From positions 434,001-498,000 of the forward strand of contig CAXXRP010000015.1 of assembly GCA_963662375.2 (NCBI GenBank): a stretch of DNA of 64,000 nucleotides. Reading direction: 5' to 3'. The stretch's first letter is position 1; every line of letters starts with the position of its first letter. Shown piece after piece: positions 54,889-63,066 of this stretch. This DNA comes from UBA11612 sp963662375 (GTDB lineage: Bacteria; Pseudomonadota; Alphaproteobacteria; Rhodospirillales; Rhodospirillaceae). The notes under the pieces are model-generated. The model worked only from the letters and a program-made list of their open reading frames with translations, was not told where the DNA came from and made no database searches. The translations under genes and the position numbers were made by a program.

Positions 54889-56025
54889 TTAAAGAGTTTC
54901 GAGGATGGTGGCGATGCCCTGGCCGCCGCCCATGCACATGGTGGCGAGGCCGTATTTTTTCTTCTCACGCTTGAGCAGTGTGGCCGCTTTGCCGGTGATG
55001 CGCGCGCCGGACGCGCCCAATGGGTGTCCCAAAGCGATGGCGCCACCGTCGATGTTGGTTTTACTTAGATCGAGCCCTAGGTCGTGGACAACGGCAAGGC
55101 TCTGGGCGGCGAAGGCTTCGTTGAGTTCAATGATATCCATTTGATCGAGCTTCATCCCTGCGCGCGCGAGCGCCTTATTGGTCGCTTCAACGGGGCCGAT
55201 GCCCATGATCTCCGGTGCGCAGCCTGATAAGGCGATAGAAACAATGCGCGCCAGCGGGGGCAGCCCATTTTTGGACGCATAGTCTTCCGAACATACGAGC
55301 ACAGCCGAGGCGCCGTCAGCGAGAGGTGAGGAGGTGCCCGCGGTCACTGTGCCGGTATCCTTGAAGGCCGGTTTTAGTCCTGCGAGGCCCTCGGCGGAAG
55401 TGTCGGGGCGAATGCAGCCGTCCGCGTCGACCATGCCGCCCTCGCCTTTGACCGGAATAATTTCGTCCGCGAATTTGCCTTCGGTCTGGGCCTTTGCGGC
55501 CCGTTTGTGGCTTTCCACGGCGAAGACTTCCTGTTTGTCGCGGGGAATTTGATACTTCTCGGCAAGGTTTTCGGCCGTCTCGCCCATGGCGATATAGGCG
55601 TGGTGTCCAGCATTGACGAGGACGGGATTGGGCATGGGATTGAAGCCCGGGATGGGCACGCGGGTCATGCTCTCAATCCCGGCGCATATGAAAATGTCTC
55701 CGGCTCCCAGCTTTATGGCGCCAGCGGCCTGGTGAATAGCCTGCATGGATGAGCCGCAGAAGCGGTTGATGGTCTGACCCGCCACACTGTCGGGAAGCCC
55801 GGCCAGAAACACAACGTTGCGCGCGATGTTTAGGCCTTGCTCCGCTTCTGGAAAGACACAGCCCAAGGCTAGGTCTTCCACATCCTCGGGCTTGACCTTT
55901 GTCTTTTCCAAAAGCCCTTTGACGACGGCCGCGGCTATGTCGTCCGGCCGGGTTTGCCTCAGTGCGCCTTTGCTGGCCAAAGTAAAAGCGGAACGGTTGT
56001 AACCCGCGATCACGACATTGGTCAT
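54889..56025 (-). CDS. Acetyl-CoA C-acyltransferase (beta-ketothiolase)
   Basis: 378 residues. The nucleophilic Cys is Cys90 in INRFCGSSMQAIHQAA; the His of ALGHPLGASGARI and the second Cys of ATMCMGGGQGIATI complete the site. It cleaves 3-ketoacyl-CoA to acetyl-CoA. It is the first gene of the beta-oxidation operon on the minus strand. The promoter should lie between 56026 and 56122, next to the dead ligase. Confidence 0.92.
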   Translation of the reverse strand: MTNVVIAGYNRSAFTLASKGALRQTRPDDIAAAVVKGLLEKTKVKPEDVEDLALGCVFPEAEQGLNIARNVVFLAGLPDSVAGQTINRFCGSSMQAIHQAAGAIKLGAGDIFICAGIESMTRVPIPGFNPMPNPVLVNAGHHAYIAMGETAENLAEKYQIPRDKQEVFAVESHKRAAKAQTEGKFADEIIPVKGEGGMVDADGCIRPDTSAEGLAGLKPAFKDTGTVTAGTSSPLADGASAVLVCSEDYASKNGLPPLARIVSIALSGCAPEIMGIGPVEATNKALARAGMKLDQMDIIELNEAFAAQSLAVVHDLGLDLSKTNIDGGAIALGHPLGASGARITGKAATLLKREKKKYGLATMCMGGGQGIATILETL

Positions 56026-56122
56026 TGAATGGCTCCTTGTGTACTGTGTCCCATTTCATCGGACGCTCAAGCGTTAAGGCGCGCTATGCTTATCCATCGG
56101 TGGAATTTGCTGCGGTATGCTC

Positions 56123-56945
56123 TTATTGCAATCGTTTTTTCGAAAACTTGCCAATGAGGGTCTTCGGTAGCCCGTCGCGAAACTCATAAAACTCCAGCTG
56201 TTCAATCGTCGATAACTTATCTTTGAGGAAGATTTTCAGATCATTTTCCGTCAGGTGCGTTCCGGCCCGCGTCTTGACGAAGGCTTTCGGCGCTTGGCTG
56301 CGGTAGGGGTGGCTCACGCCGATGACAACCACCTCTTCCACAGCGGGGTGCAGATAGATCACCTCCTCGACGACGCGCGGGCAAATCTTGTATCCCGATG
56401 CGTTGATCATACCCTTGATACGGTCAACGATGAATACATAGCCTTCGTCATCTATATAACCAACATCGCCGGTGTGAAATGCTCCGTCTTTCATGGCGTC
56501 CGCAGTTTCCTTCTCCCGATTCCAGTACCTTTTCATGACTTGAGGGCCACGCACGCAAATTGCGCCCTTTTCTCCGATCCCAAGTACACATCCATCTTCC
56601 AGCGATCGGATTTCGACAATGGTGCCTGGCATAGGCAGGCCGACAGATCCAAGCTTGTTTTTACCGACTGTCGGATTGGTACATACTGTCGGTGAAATTT
56701 CGCTCAGGCCGTACCCTTCGACAACAACGCAGCCGGTACGTTCCTCAAAGGCGCGTTGCACTTCCACCGGCAAGGGCGCCCCGCCGGAGATGCAAAGCTT
56801 GAGCGACGTGAGATTGTAGTCCTCAACGTCCGGGCTGTTGTTGATGGCAGTCAAAATCGTTGGCACCAACGCCCCTAAACGTTTGCTTCGCGTCCGGCTT
56901 TGAAATGCATCTATGTTGGCACGCGTTTATCGCAAGTCTTTTTCA
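56123..56945 (-). pseudogene. Long-chain acyl-CoA ligase (FadD-like), 5' truncated and frameshifted
   Basis: The frame from ATG 56869 encodes the C-terminal half of an AMP-forming acyl-CoA ligase: LKLCISGGAPLPVEVQRAFE, VVEGYGLSEISPTVC, AFHTGDVGYIDDEGYVFIVD, RIKGMINASGYKICPRVVEE, and a C-terminal GLPKTLIGKFSKKRL with the catalytic lysine in the family position. The N-terminal 300 or so residues, including the first ATP-binding motif, are missing. Just upstream another frame reads ISKPDAKQTFRG, the expected preceding segment, so a frameshift near 56875 precedes the truncation. The gene cannot make an active enzyme, though it sits beside the intact beta-oxidation operon. Confidence 0.75.
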
Positions 56946-57146
56946 GTACATGGGAGTCTGTGCATTGGCGCCATCAAAGCGGCAATGCGATCTGCGTAGT
57001 CCGGCAATTTTCTTGTTTTGCATAGTCAGAAAACTCACAGCGAATCAAAGTCTTCGCGACCAGTTCGGTGATTCCATGGCCGCGAACCTCGTTTCTGGTG
57101 GAGCAGCGAACTGTGAGTAACGAACTGCGGCGTGCGACTCCGTGCA

Positions 57147-57455
57147 CTAGTTGTCCAAAAGGCTTGAGAGCTTGAGCGCGATCCCCTTTGACCCGAAGAC
57201 CTTCAGTTTCCTCATGGTGAACGCCGCCATTGGATTTAGATCGCCGTTTATGAGCTTAACCATATTGTCGGCGGATAGCGTAAGCGTAGTTTCTGCGTTG
57301 TCGTCCGCGGGGTCGGGTGTAACAAGGACTTCGCCGCCGGTGGCATCCAATAAAATCTTGCCATCGTCCCCAAGATCGAAAAGCACCGTGTGATTTAGTT
57401 CCCTGAGCTTTTCGGCTTGATCTCTCATCTCGCTCACAAGGTCATCTAAGGTCAT
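57147..57455 (-). CDS. SCP2 sterol-binding domain protein
   Basis: 102 residues from ATG 57455 with GAGGAG upstream; a longer frame to 57716 lacks family features. The SCP2 fold is visible: NHTVLFDLGDDGKILLDATG, DDNAETTLTLSADNMVKLIN, GDLNPMAAFTMRKLKVFGSK. Such free SCP2 proteins bind acyl-CoA or isoprenoid lipids in the cytosol; in alphaproteobacteria they may support ubiquinone or fatty-acid metabolism. The closest genes are the beta-oxidation operon. Confidence 0.85.
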   Translation of the reverse strand: MTLDDLVSEMRDQAEKLRELNHTVLFDLGDDGKILLDATGGEVLVTPDPADDNAETTLTLSADNMVKLINGDLNPMAAFTMRKLKVFGSKGIALKLSSLLDN

Positions 57456-57985
57456 CGAAGGCTCCTCGATTTTAGGGGCAGGTTGCTCATATTGGATCGG
57501 CCGGTGCAGGGTACGCACAGAACGGATATGGTCCAGCGTTAGTTTGTAGCGGCAGCTGTAGCGCCCATTGTTGCGTCTCAGTGCCCCGGTGCGTCGCGTG
57601 CCGGTTACAAAGAGCTCGTGGTGTGGTTGCCGATACGTGCGACGACATGCTGAAAGAGAAATCGAGCTGATCTGTCGATTCAATCCGAGCAACGCCGTCC
57701 GGCCTCTAGCAAGCAATAGAAATTGGACCTACTCTTGTCCGGTTTTGTTTTTCATCAACCCGAGCGCGGGGTGATGCGGCGTGTGTATATGCATACGGAT
57801 CTGGCAGTATGTTAGTCTTAAAGAGGGCCTATATTCAGTTTATCCCGGTCATGCGTCTTTCTGCCGAAGAGATATGCAATAAGATTGTCGAGACCATGCA
57901 TCGCTTTGCTGATGGCATACCGCAACGGGATGACGTAACGCTTGTGATCGTAAAGTTCTTGCCGCCGGTGAAGGCCAGCTGATTT
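57456..57985. other. Intergenic region between SCP2 gene and DUF1489 gene
   Basis: About 530 bp without a convincing gene. It serves as the divergent promoter region for the SCP2 gene (minus) and the DUF1489 gene (plus). A minus-strand open frame continues upstream of the SCP2 start, but its residues are Arg-rich and unlike a coding region. The part 57770-57850 is AT-rich and could hold promoters. No repeat or hairpin stands out. Confidence 0.4.
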
Positions 57986-58411
57986 ATGCCGCTCCATCTC
58001 ATCAAGCTCGCGGTCGGCATAAACAACGTGGATCATCTTCGGGTACGGCAGCGGTTATTCCGTGAGGTCAAGGGCAATCTGAGGCACCGAACCCGCATGA
58101 GGCCGCGCCGAAAAACCGAAGTGCTCGGCGGTGGTTCTATGTACTGGGTGATCCGCGGTTTGATTCTTGTACGCCAGCCGATCATCGGGCTCCGCGAGAA
58201 CACGGACGACGAGGGACGCGCCCTTTGCGTCATTGAGTTGGAAGATGCGCATGTTTTGGTTCGGCCTACGGCGCGGCGGCCCTTTCAGGGCTGGCGTTAT
58301 CTTCCGGCGGAATCGGCGCCGCAAGATATCTCTCCCATGTCGGACTCGGGTGTCGATCCCACAATGCCTGTGGACATGCAGACGGAACTCAGGCGTTTGG
58401 GTTTGCTCTAA
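57986..58411 (+). CDS. DUF1489 family protein
   Basis: 141 residues. The whole length follows DUF1489: MPLHLIKLAVGINNVDHLRV at the start, TRMRPRRKTEVLGGGSMYWV in the middle and TARRPFQGWRYLPAESAPQD near the end. The family is nearly confined to alphaproteobacteria, is cytosolic and has no known function. The start is chosen because the conserved N-terminus begins there. Confidence 0.88.
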   Translation: MPLHLIKLAVGINNVDHLRVRQRLFREVKGNLRHRTRMRPRRKTEVLGGGSMYWVIRGLILVRQPIIGLRENTDDEGRALCVIELEDAHVLVRPTARRPFQGWRYLPAESAPQDISPMSDSGVDPTMPVDMQTELRRLGLL

Positions 58412-58452
58412 ATGGGATGCGTGATTGAGGATTGCCGGGCACGCGCGATGCG

Positions 58453-58660
58453 TCACGAAAAAATCACGAAGGGGAGACTGATCGCCATGATGGCGACGCC
58501 TAACAATTTCGGAAGGGTGACCGGTTCGCCGAACATCGTACAGCCAAGAATAAGCGAGCCGACCATGCCAATGTCTGTTTGAAAAGCTACACCACTGCGA
58601 CTTGGTATGCGGCCAGCTGAAAGCCGTGCGCCAAGAATGCCAAGATGAATACTTTAATTA
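58453..58660 (-). pseudogene. EamA/SMR-type transporter C-terminal remnant
   Basis: A minus-strand frame ending TGA at 58453-58455 reads QTDIGMVGSLILGCTMFGEP then VTLPKLLGVAIMAISLPFVI, the last two helices of a drug/metabolite transporter. Upstream, AYQVAVV lies next to an in-frame stop and a shifted frame. The remaining helices are absent. Only the 3' end of a former gene is left. Confidence 0.6.
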
Positions 58661-58692
58661 CGCTAATATCATAGTCTGCAGGAGAGCTGGCG

Positions 58693-59097
58693 ATGCCGAG
58701 AATCGATAAGTCGAGCGACGAATGGCGCAAAGGCCTAACGCCGGAACAGTTTCACATCCTGCGGGAAAAGGGTACCGAGCGCCCGTTTGCCGGCGAATAC
58801 AACGATTTTAAAGGGGAGGGTTTTTTTAAGTGCAGTGGTTGCGGCCAAGTTTTATTCAATTCGGCGGCAAAATATGATTCCGGATCCGGTTGGCCGAGTT
58901 TCTTCACGCCAGCCAGTCCAACATCTGCGGATGAACATCGGGATTCAAGTCTTGGTATGGTGCGGACCGAGGTCACCTGCGCCAATTGCGGCGGGCATTT
59001 GGGGCATGTGTTTCCTGACGGCCCCGTGCCCACGGGTCTACGTTACTGCATAAATTCCATTTCGCTGGCGTTTGAGAAGGCGGACAAGCGGAAGTGA
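58693..59097 (+). CDS. msrB: Peptide methionine (R)-S-oxide reductase
   Basis: 134 residues. The two zinc-binding pairs are FKCSGCGQVLF and VTCANCGGHLGHVF, and the catalytic Cys is in TGLRYCINSISLAF near residue 120. YDSGSGWPSFF is also diagnostic. It repairs oxidised methionine in the cytosol. It converges with queF, with a 43-bp gap. Confidence 0.95.
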   Translation: MPRIDKSSDEWRKGLTPEQFHILREKGTERPFAGEYNDFKGEGFFKCSGCGQVLFNSAAKYDSGSGWPSFFTPASPTSADEHRDSSLGMVRTEVTCANCGGHLGHVFPDGPVPTGLRYCINSISLAFEKADKRK

Positions 59098-59140
59098 CCT
59101 GCCCACTGACTGATGCGCTCTGAGACTGATGCGGTCTGAC

Positions 59141-59602
59141 TTATCCCCTTCCGCGGTAGGGTGACACACCCTGATCGGGAATCCATAGGCCGTCCGGTAC
59201 GGTGCCGGTTTGCCAAAAGACGTCAATCGGGATACCGCCCCGAGGATACCAATATCCTCCAATGCGGAGCCATTTCGGCTCGGCGCTTTCCACGACGCGT
59301 TTCCCGATAGTGATTGTGCAATCTTCATGGAACGCGCCGTAGTTTCGAAACGAGGCCAAAAACAATTTTAAGGATTTGGATTCCACGATGACTTCATCGG
59401 GAACGTAGTCGATGGCGATGTGTGCAAAGTCCGGTTGTCCGGTGATTGGGCAAAGCGCGGTGAATTCCGAACACATGAACCGGGCCAGGTAATCCGTTTC
59501 CTGGTGAGGGTTGGGTACCGTTTCCAGCACAGCCACGTCCGGCGAAGCCGGAGCCGCGGATTCACTGCCTAGGTGTGCCAGGTGGCTGAAACGATCTGTC
59601 AT
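59141..59602 (-). CDS. queF: NADPH-dependent 7-cyano-7-deazaguanine reductase
   Basis: 153 residues, the short (unimodular) QueF. The thioimide-forming Cys is Cys51 in EFTALCPITGQPDFAHIAID; ESKSLKLFLASFRNYGAFHE is the conserved substrate/NADPH segment. It reduces preQ0 to preQ1 on the queuosine path. No other queuosine gene lies in the window. Confidence 0.95.
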   Translation of the reverse strand: MTDRFSHLAHLGSESAAPASPDVAVLETVPNPHQETDYLARFMCSEFTALCPITGQPDFAHIAIDYVPDEVIVESKSLKLFLASFRNYGAFHEDCTITIGKRVVESAEPKWLRIGGYWYPRGGIPIDVFWQTGTVPDGLWIPDQGVSPYRGRG

Positions 59603-60322
59603 GTGAGTGTATCCATTATCAATTAACCTAAAAGGTATGTCGGCAATAGCGCAACAACGCGGCCCGAAAAACCGCAGCGGCTGATTTCAACTTACCCGAG
59701 CGCTAACACACCCTTACGTTAATTGCATATCTCAGAACATGAATCGGCGAAAAAATTAGCGAGCTCGAAGCTGTGGATAACTGTGGCCCCGTAGGGGGGG
59801 CCGGGCCGAATCTGTTCCGGTATTTATGGTCCCGATTTTTGGGCGGCAGCTCGCCAGCCGGTCGAAGGGAGGCAGATCAGTAGTTTTTGATCAAATGCCA
59901 GTCCGCGCCGGTCCGGTAAAGGTATGCAAGTTGCGCGATTCTGGCGCGTTTAGCGGCATTATTTTTGCCGACAAATGTCTAATGAATGTCGGATTCTCCC
60001 GATAAAACAGTTGCACTGCGAAATTTTCTAATGTGGACCGCACCGCGCCTGTTTGGGCCGGATGGTGGCCATCCCCCTCCATTCGTGTGATATTCTCATT
60101 TACAGGGACATTCCTGACTTGACAGGTAGATGTTCATGACGTTGGTTAAAGACCGTCCGGCGGGTTTGATTCTGGGGGAGTGTTTCGGGGGCTTTGGGGC
60201 GGCAGACTTGATGCCGCCCGTATATAGCGGCTGTTGCCATTGGGCATCTGTGCTGTTAGACCCTCGGCGTTTTTCCGCCCCACGGGACCGATTGTAACGC
60301 TAGTCTATGTTCGAGTGAGCGC
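59603..60322. other. Long intergenic region upstream of the tonB operon
   Basis: About 720 bp with no gene I can support. TTGACA at 60119-60124 could be a -35, though no good -10 follows at 17 bp. An 8-bp perfect inverted repeat, GGGCGGCA at 60197-60204 and TGCCGCCC at 60212-60219, lies about 100 bp before tonB without a T run; it may be an operator or an mRNA structure. The length fits a regulated TonB promoter, but I see no clear Fur or Irr box. Confidence 0.45.
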
Positions 60323-60961
60323 ATGCAAAAGCAAACTTCTTATTCTTCTTCGCAGACTGACACCAATACCTCGAAGCGCACAATGGGCTTCATTGTCGTC
60401 GTGGCTCTCCATGCAGGAGCGTATTATGCAATGGAATCGGGGCTAGCAAAGACAATGATGAATGCGTTGACCGGCCCACTTCAGGCGAGTTTAATCGAGG
60501 AAATTGTGACGCAGGAAGATGCGCCGGCTCCTCCGCCGCCGGAGTTCGAGGCGCCGCCGCCGGCCTTTATCCCGATGCCGGACATTTCAATCGACGCGCC
60601 GACGCCAACAAAGACAATTTTAAACGTCACTTCGGCAAGGAGACCGCCGCCGCCCCCGCCCCCGCCGAAAATAGTTCCGCCGCGGTCAAATCCAAGGCGC
60701 CCCATCACGCAACCCGAGTATCCGGTAATGTCCCGCCGCTTAGGTGAAGAAGGGCAGGTCATTCTGTTATTGACGGTGGATCAGCGCGGGCGCGTGGTTG
60801 CAGCCAAAGTTGAGAAGACCAGCGGTTTTGAACGTCTTGATAAAGCGGCGCTAGTTGAAGCAACGCGCCGTTGGCGGCTAATACCCGGCACGATTAACGG
60901 CAAGCCGACGAGAATGCAGTACAAGTTTGCGGTAACCTTTAGGATCGAAGATGCGCGATGA
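60323..60961 (+). CDS. tonB: Energy transducer TonB
   Basis: 212 residues. One TM helix near 22-40 includes FIVVVALHAGAYYAM, with the His expected in the TonB helix. A Pro-rich periplasmic stretch follows (APAPPPPEFEAPPPAFIPMP; RRPPPPPPPPKIVPP), then a C-terminal domain with EYPVMSRRLGEEGQVILLLT and AALVEATRRWRLIPGTINGK (YP box). It transmits proton-motive force from ExbBD to outer-membrane receptors. First gene of tonB-exbB-exbD-exbD-TPR. No TonB-dependent receptor is in the window. Confidence 0.88.
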   Translation: MQKQTSYSSSQTDTNTSKRTMGFIVVVALHAGAYYAMESGLAKTMMNALTGPLQASLIEEIVTQEDAPAPPPPEFEAPPPAFIPMPDISIDAPTPTKTILNVTSARRPPPPPPPPKIVPPRSNPRRPITQPEYPVMSRRLGEEGQVILLLTVDQRGRVVAAKVEKTSGFERLDKAALVEATRRWRLIPGTINGKPTRMQYKFAVTFRIEDAR

Positions 60962-61052
60962 GGTATGCGGCCTGCGATGGCGAAGCGTTACGCGCAGGTC
61001 ACGGACATTGAAATGAGTTTAACGAGATAAGAGCGTTAGTGAGGATCATAGC

Positions 61053-62015
61053 ATGAGCACCCGATTGAGTTTTTGTTCCCGACTCGCGGCAGTAGTCCCG
61101 GCCATCGCGCTGGCAGCCACGTTCGCGTTCGGTTCCATATCCGCTGTGGCGCAGGAAGCTGAAGATGCCATGCCGGCAATGGAGAGTATGGAGAGTATGG
61201 CGCCCGGCTTAGATGAGGGCGGCTTTACATCCGGCGAAGAGGGTGGAATGGCCGGTGAGGACGCCGGCGGTTTTGCCGCGGACGAGGGCGCGGCGGGCGG
61301 TCCCATGGACGCAGTGGAAGATGGTGAGATCATGGAGGGTATTGAAAGCCCCTACGGCCTCACCTCGTTGCTCAGAGAGGGGGACTTCGTCGCCCGTGGC
61401 ACGTTCTTCGTCTTGGCCGTTATGTCTATCGGCTCCTGGTATATCATGATCCTGCGCCTGATCGACACACAGATCCTTTACCGCCAGGCTAATACGGCCC
61501 AGAAAAATTTCTGGGGCGCTGGCAGCTTGAAAGAGGGCATTATCAAACTGGAAGAGAACAGCGTTTTCCGGGCTATCGTTGACGACGGCCTGAAGGCCGC
61601 CGATCATCACGAAGGTAAGTTGACTGATGCGATCGATCTCAATGAGTGGGTCACGATGTCGCTTCAGCGATCCACCGACGTGGTGACTTATAGGCTGCAA
61701 AGCGGCTTGGCGGTTCTCGCCAGCGTCGGATCGACCGCCCCATTCGTCGGTCTGTTTGGGACAGTTTGGGGTATCTTGAACGCCCTGATCGCCATCGGCG
61801 TGTCCGGCCAAGTGTCTATCGACAAGGTAGCCGGTCCACTCGGTGAGGCTCTGATCATGACCGCCATCGGCCTGTTTGTCGCCGTGCCGGCGGTGCTGGG
61901 CTATAACTTCTTCGTGCGCCGCAACAAGGTGCTGCTGGAGCGGGTGCGGAACTTCGCTGCCGATATCCACGCTGTGCTAATAAGCGGCGGCCAGGGGCGA
62001 CAGGCAGCCGAGTAG
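61053..62015 (+). CDS. exbB: ExbB/TolQ-family proton channel with exported acidic N-terminal extension
   Basis: 320 residues, about 80 more than E. coli ExbB. The extension starts with a signal-like segment (LAAVVPAIALAATFAFGSIS) cleavable near AVAQ-EA, then an acidic Gly/Met/Ala-rich linker (residues about 35-95) containing MESMESM and EEGGMAGEDAGGFAADEG. The MotA/TolQ/ExbB domain follows with TM1 (FFVLAVMSIGSWYIMILRLI), TM2 (GLAVLASVGSTAPFVGLFGT) and TM3 (LIMTAIGLFVAVPAVLGYNF). ATG 61053 has GAGGATC upstream. Extended ExbB proteins accompany TPR-containing TonB systems in some proteobacteria; the role of the acidic linker is unknown. Confidence 0.88.
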   Translation: MSTRLSFCSRLAAVVPAIALAATFAFGSISAVAQEAEDAMPAMESMESMAPGLDEGGFTSGEEGGMAGEDAGGFAADEGAAGGPMDAVEDGEIMEGIESPYGLTSLLREGDFVARGTFFVLAVMSIGSWYIMILRLIDTQILYRQANTAQKNFWGAGSLKEGIIKLEENSVFRAIVDDGLKAADHHEGKLTDAIDLNEWVTMSLQRSTDVVTYRLQSGLAVLASVGSTAPFVGLFGTVWGILNALIAIGVSGQVSIDKVAGPLGEALIMTAIGLFVAVPAVLGYNFFVRRNKVLLERVRNFAADIHAVLISGGQGRQAAE

Positions 62016-62052
62016 TCGATCGCGATCGCAATCGATTTAAGGAGTCTATGCC

Positions 62053-62496
62053 ATGTCTAGCGCGGTTATGGATGAAAGCGGTGAGTTCGAGATCAGACTC
62101 GACATGAACGTCATTCCGCTGGTTGACGTGATGCTGGTGTTGTTAATTATCTTCTTAATTACGATTCCCGCCGCACTTACGACGGTCGAAGTGGAGTTAC
62201 CGGAGGTATCCAACGAGGTCATAGAGACCACTCCGGAGAATGTCATTATCGCCGTTGACCTGGAGGGACGGATATATTGGAACGATTTCCAAGTCACCTA
62301 CGAAGAGCTGTACGAGCGAATTTCAGATGCGTCGGTGATCATCCCACAACCTGAAGTCCACATCCGCGGCGACATTGAGGCCCGATTTGAATTCATCGGC
62401 CGGGTTCTCGCCATCGCCCAGCGGGGCGGCATCATGAAGGTGGGTTTCATAACCAACCCAGAAGAAGGCGCGGTAATCACGCGCTTTCAATATTGA
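62053..62496 (+). CDS. exbD: ExbD/TolR-family protein, first copy
   Basis: 147 residues, TAAGGAG before the start. A single TM helix (LVDVMLVLLIIFLITIPAAL) carries the conserved Asp (PLVDVMLVLL) that takes part in proton use. The periplasmic part reads VEVELPEVSNEVIETTPENV and VHIRGDIEARFEFIGRVLAI. It works with ExbB and TonB. It is 37 bp after exbB and 17 bp before the second copy. Confidence 0.92.
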   Translation: MSSAVMDESGEFEIRLDMNVIPLVDVMLVLLIIFLITIPAALTTVEVELPEVSNEVIETTPENVIIAVDLEGRIYWNDFQVTYEELYERISDASVIIPQPEVHIRGDIEARFEFIGRVLAIAQRGGIMKVGFITNPEEGAVITRFQY

Positions 62497-62513
62497 GAGC
62501 GGAGAACTAAACC

Positions 62514-62948
62514 ATGGCAGCAAGCATTGGTCCGGATTCACTGGCTGGTTCTGGAGAAGCCGAAACAATGGTGGAGATGAACGTGATCCCGCTCATCGAT
62601 ATCTTGTTGGTGTTGCTGATCATGTTTATCATCAGCCTTCCTATCCAACCTCATGCGGTGAAACTGGATATGCCGCGTCCGAGTGACGCGGAAGAGACTG
62701 AACCGCCAGAGGTGATTCAGCTTGACGTGGATTTTGACGGGACGGTTTTGTGGAACGGTGCGGCTGTCGCCTCGGAGAGGCAGTTGCGGGCGTATCTTGC
62801 GTCGATATCGGTTCAGGTTCCGCAGCCCGAGATTCATTTAAGACCCAACCGGCTGGCCAAATACGATGTGGTGGCTAAGATTTTAGCGTACGCTCAGAGG
62901 CTCGGGGTAAAAAAAATTGGCTTTGTTGGCAATGAGCAATACCTGTAA
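62514..62948 (+). CDS. exbD: ExbD/TolR-family protein, second copy
   Basis: 144 residues, GGAGA upstream. TM helix with the Asp of NVIPLIDILLVLLIMFIISL, then a periplasmic domain (RPSDAEETEPPEVIQLDVDF; PEIHLRPNRLAKYDVVAKIL). It is clearly paralogous to the first copy but divergent, so the pair probably forms a heteromeric ExbD set. The TPR gene follows after 118 bp. Confidence 0.92.
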   Translation: MAASIGPDSLAGSGEAETMVEMNVIPLIDILLVLLIMFIISLPIQPHAVKLDMPRPSDAEETEPPEVIQLDVDFDGTVLWNGAAVASERQLRAYLASISVQVPQPEIHLRPNRLAKYDVVAKILAYAQRLGVKKIGFVGNEQYL

Positions 62949-63066
62949 TAAGTTCTGTTTCTGCCATAAAATTGCCAGAGAATTTGGCGACGCTTGATCG
63001 ATATGGGAAGTGGGGAGCGCTAGTTGAGTTTTTACTGGCGTTCTTCTTTCGTCTGAGAGGGTAGCT

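Noticed and set aside
57818..58036. Minus-strand 72-codon frame overlapping the DUF1489 start
   Set aside because: It overlaps the conserved N-terminus of the DUF1489 gene in antisense, has no ribosome site and no recognisable family.
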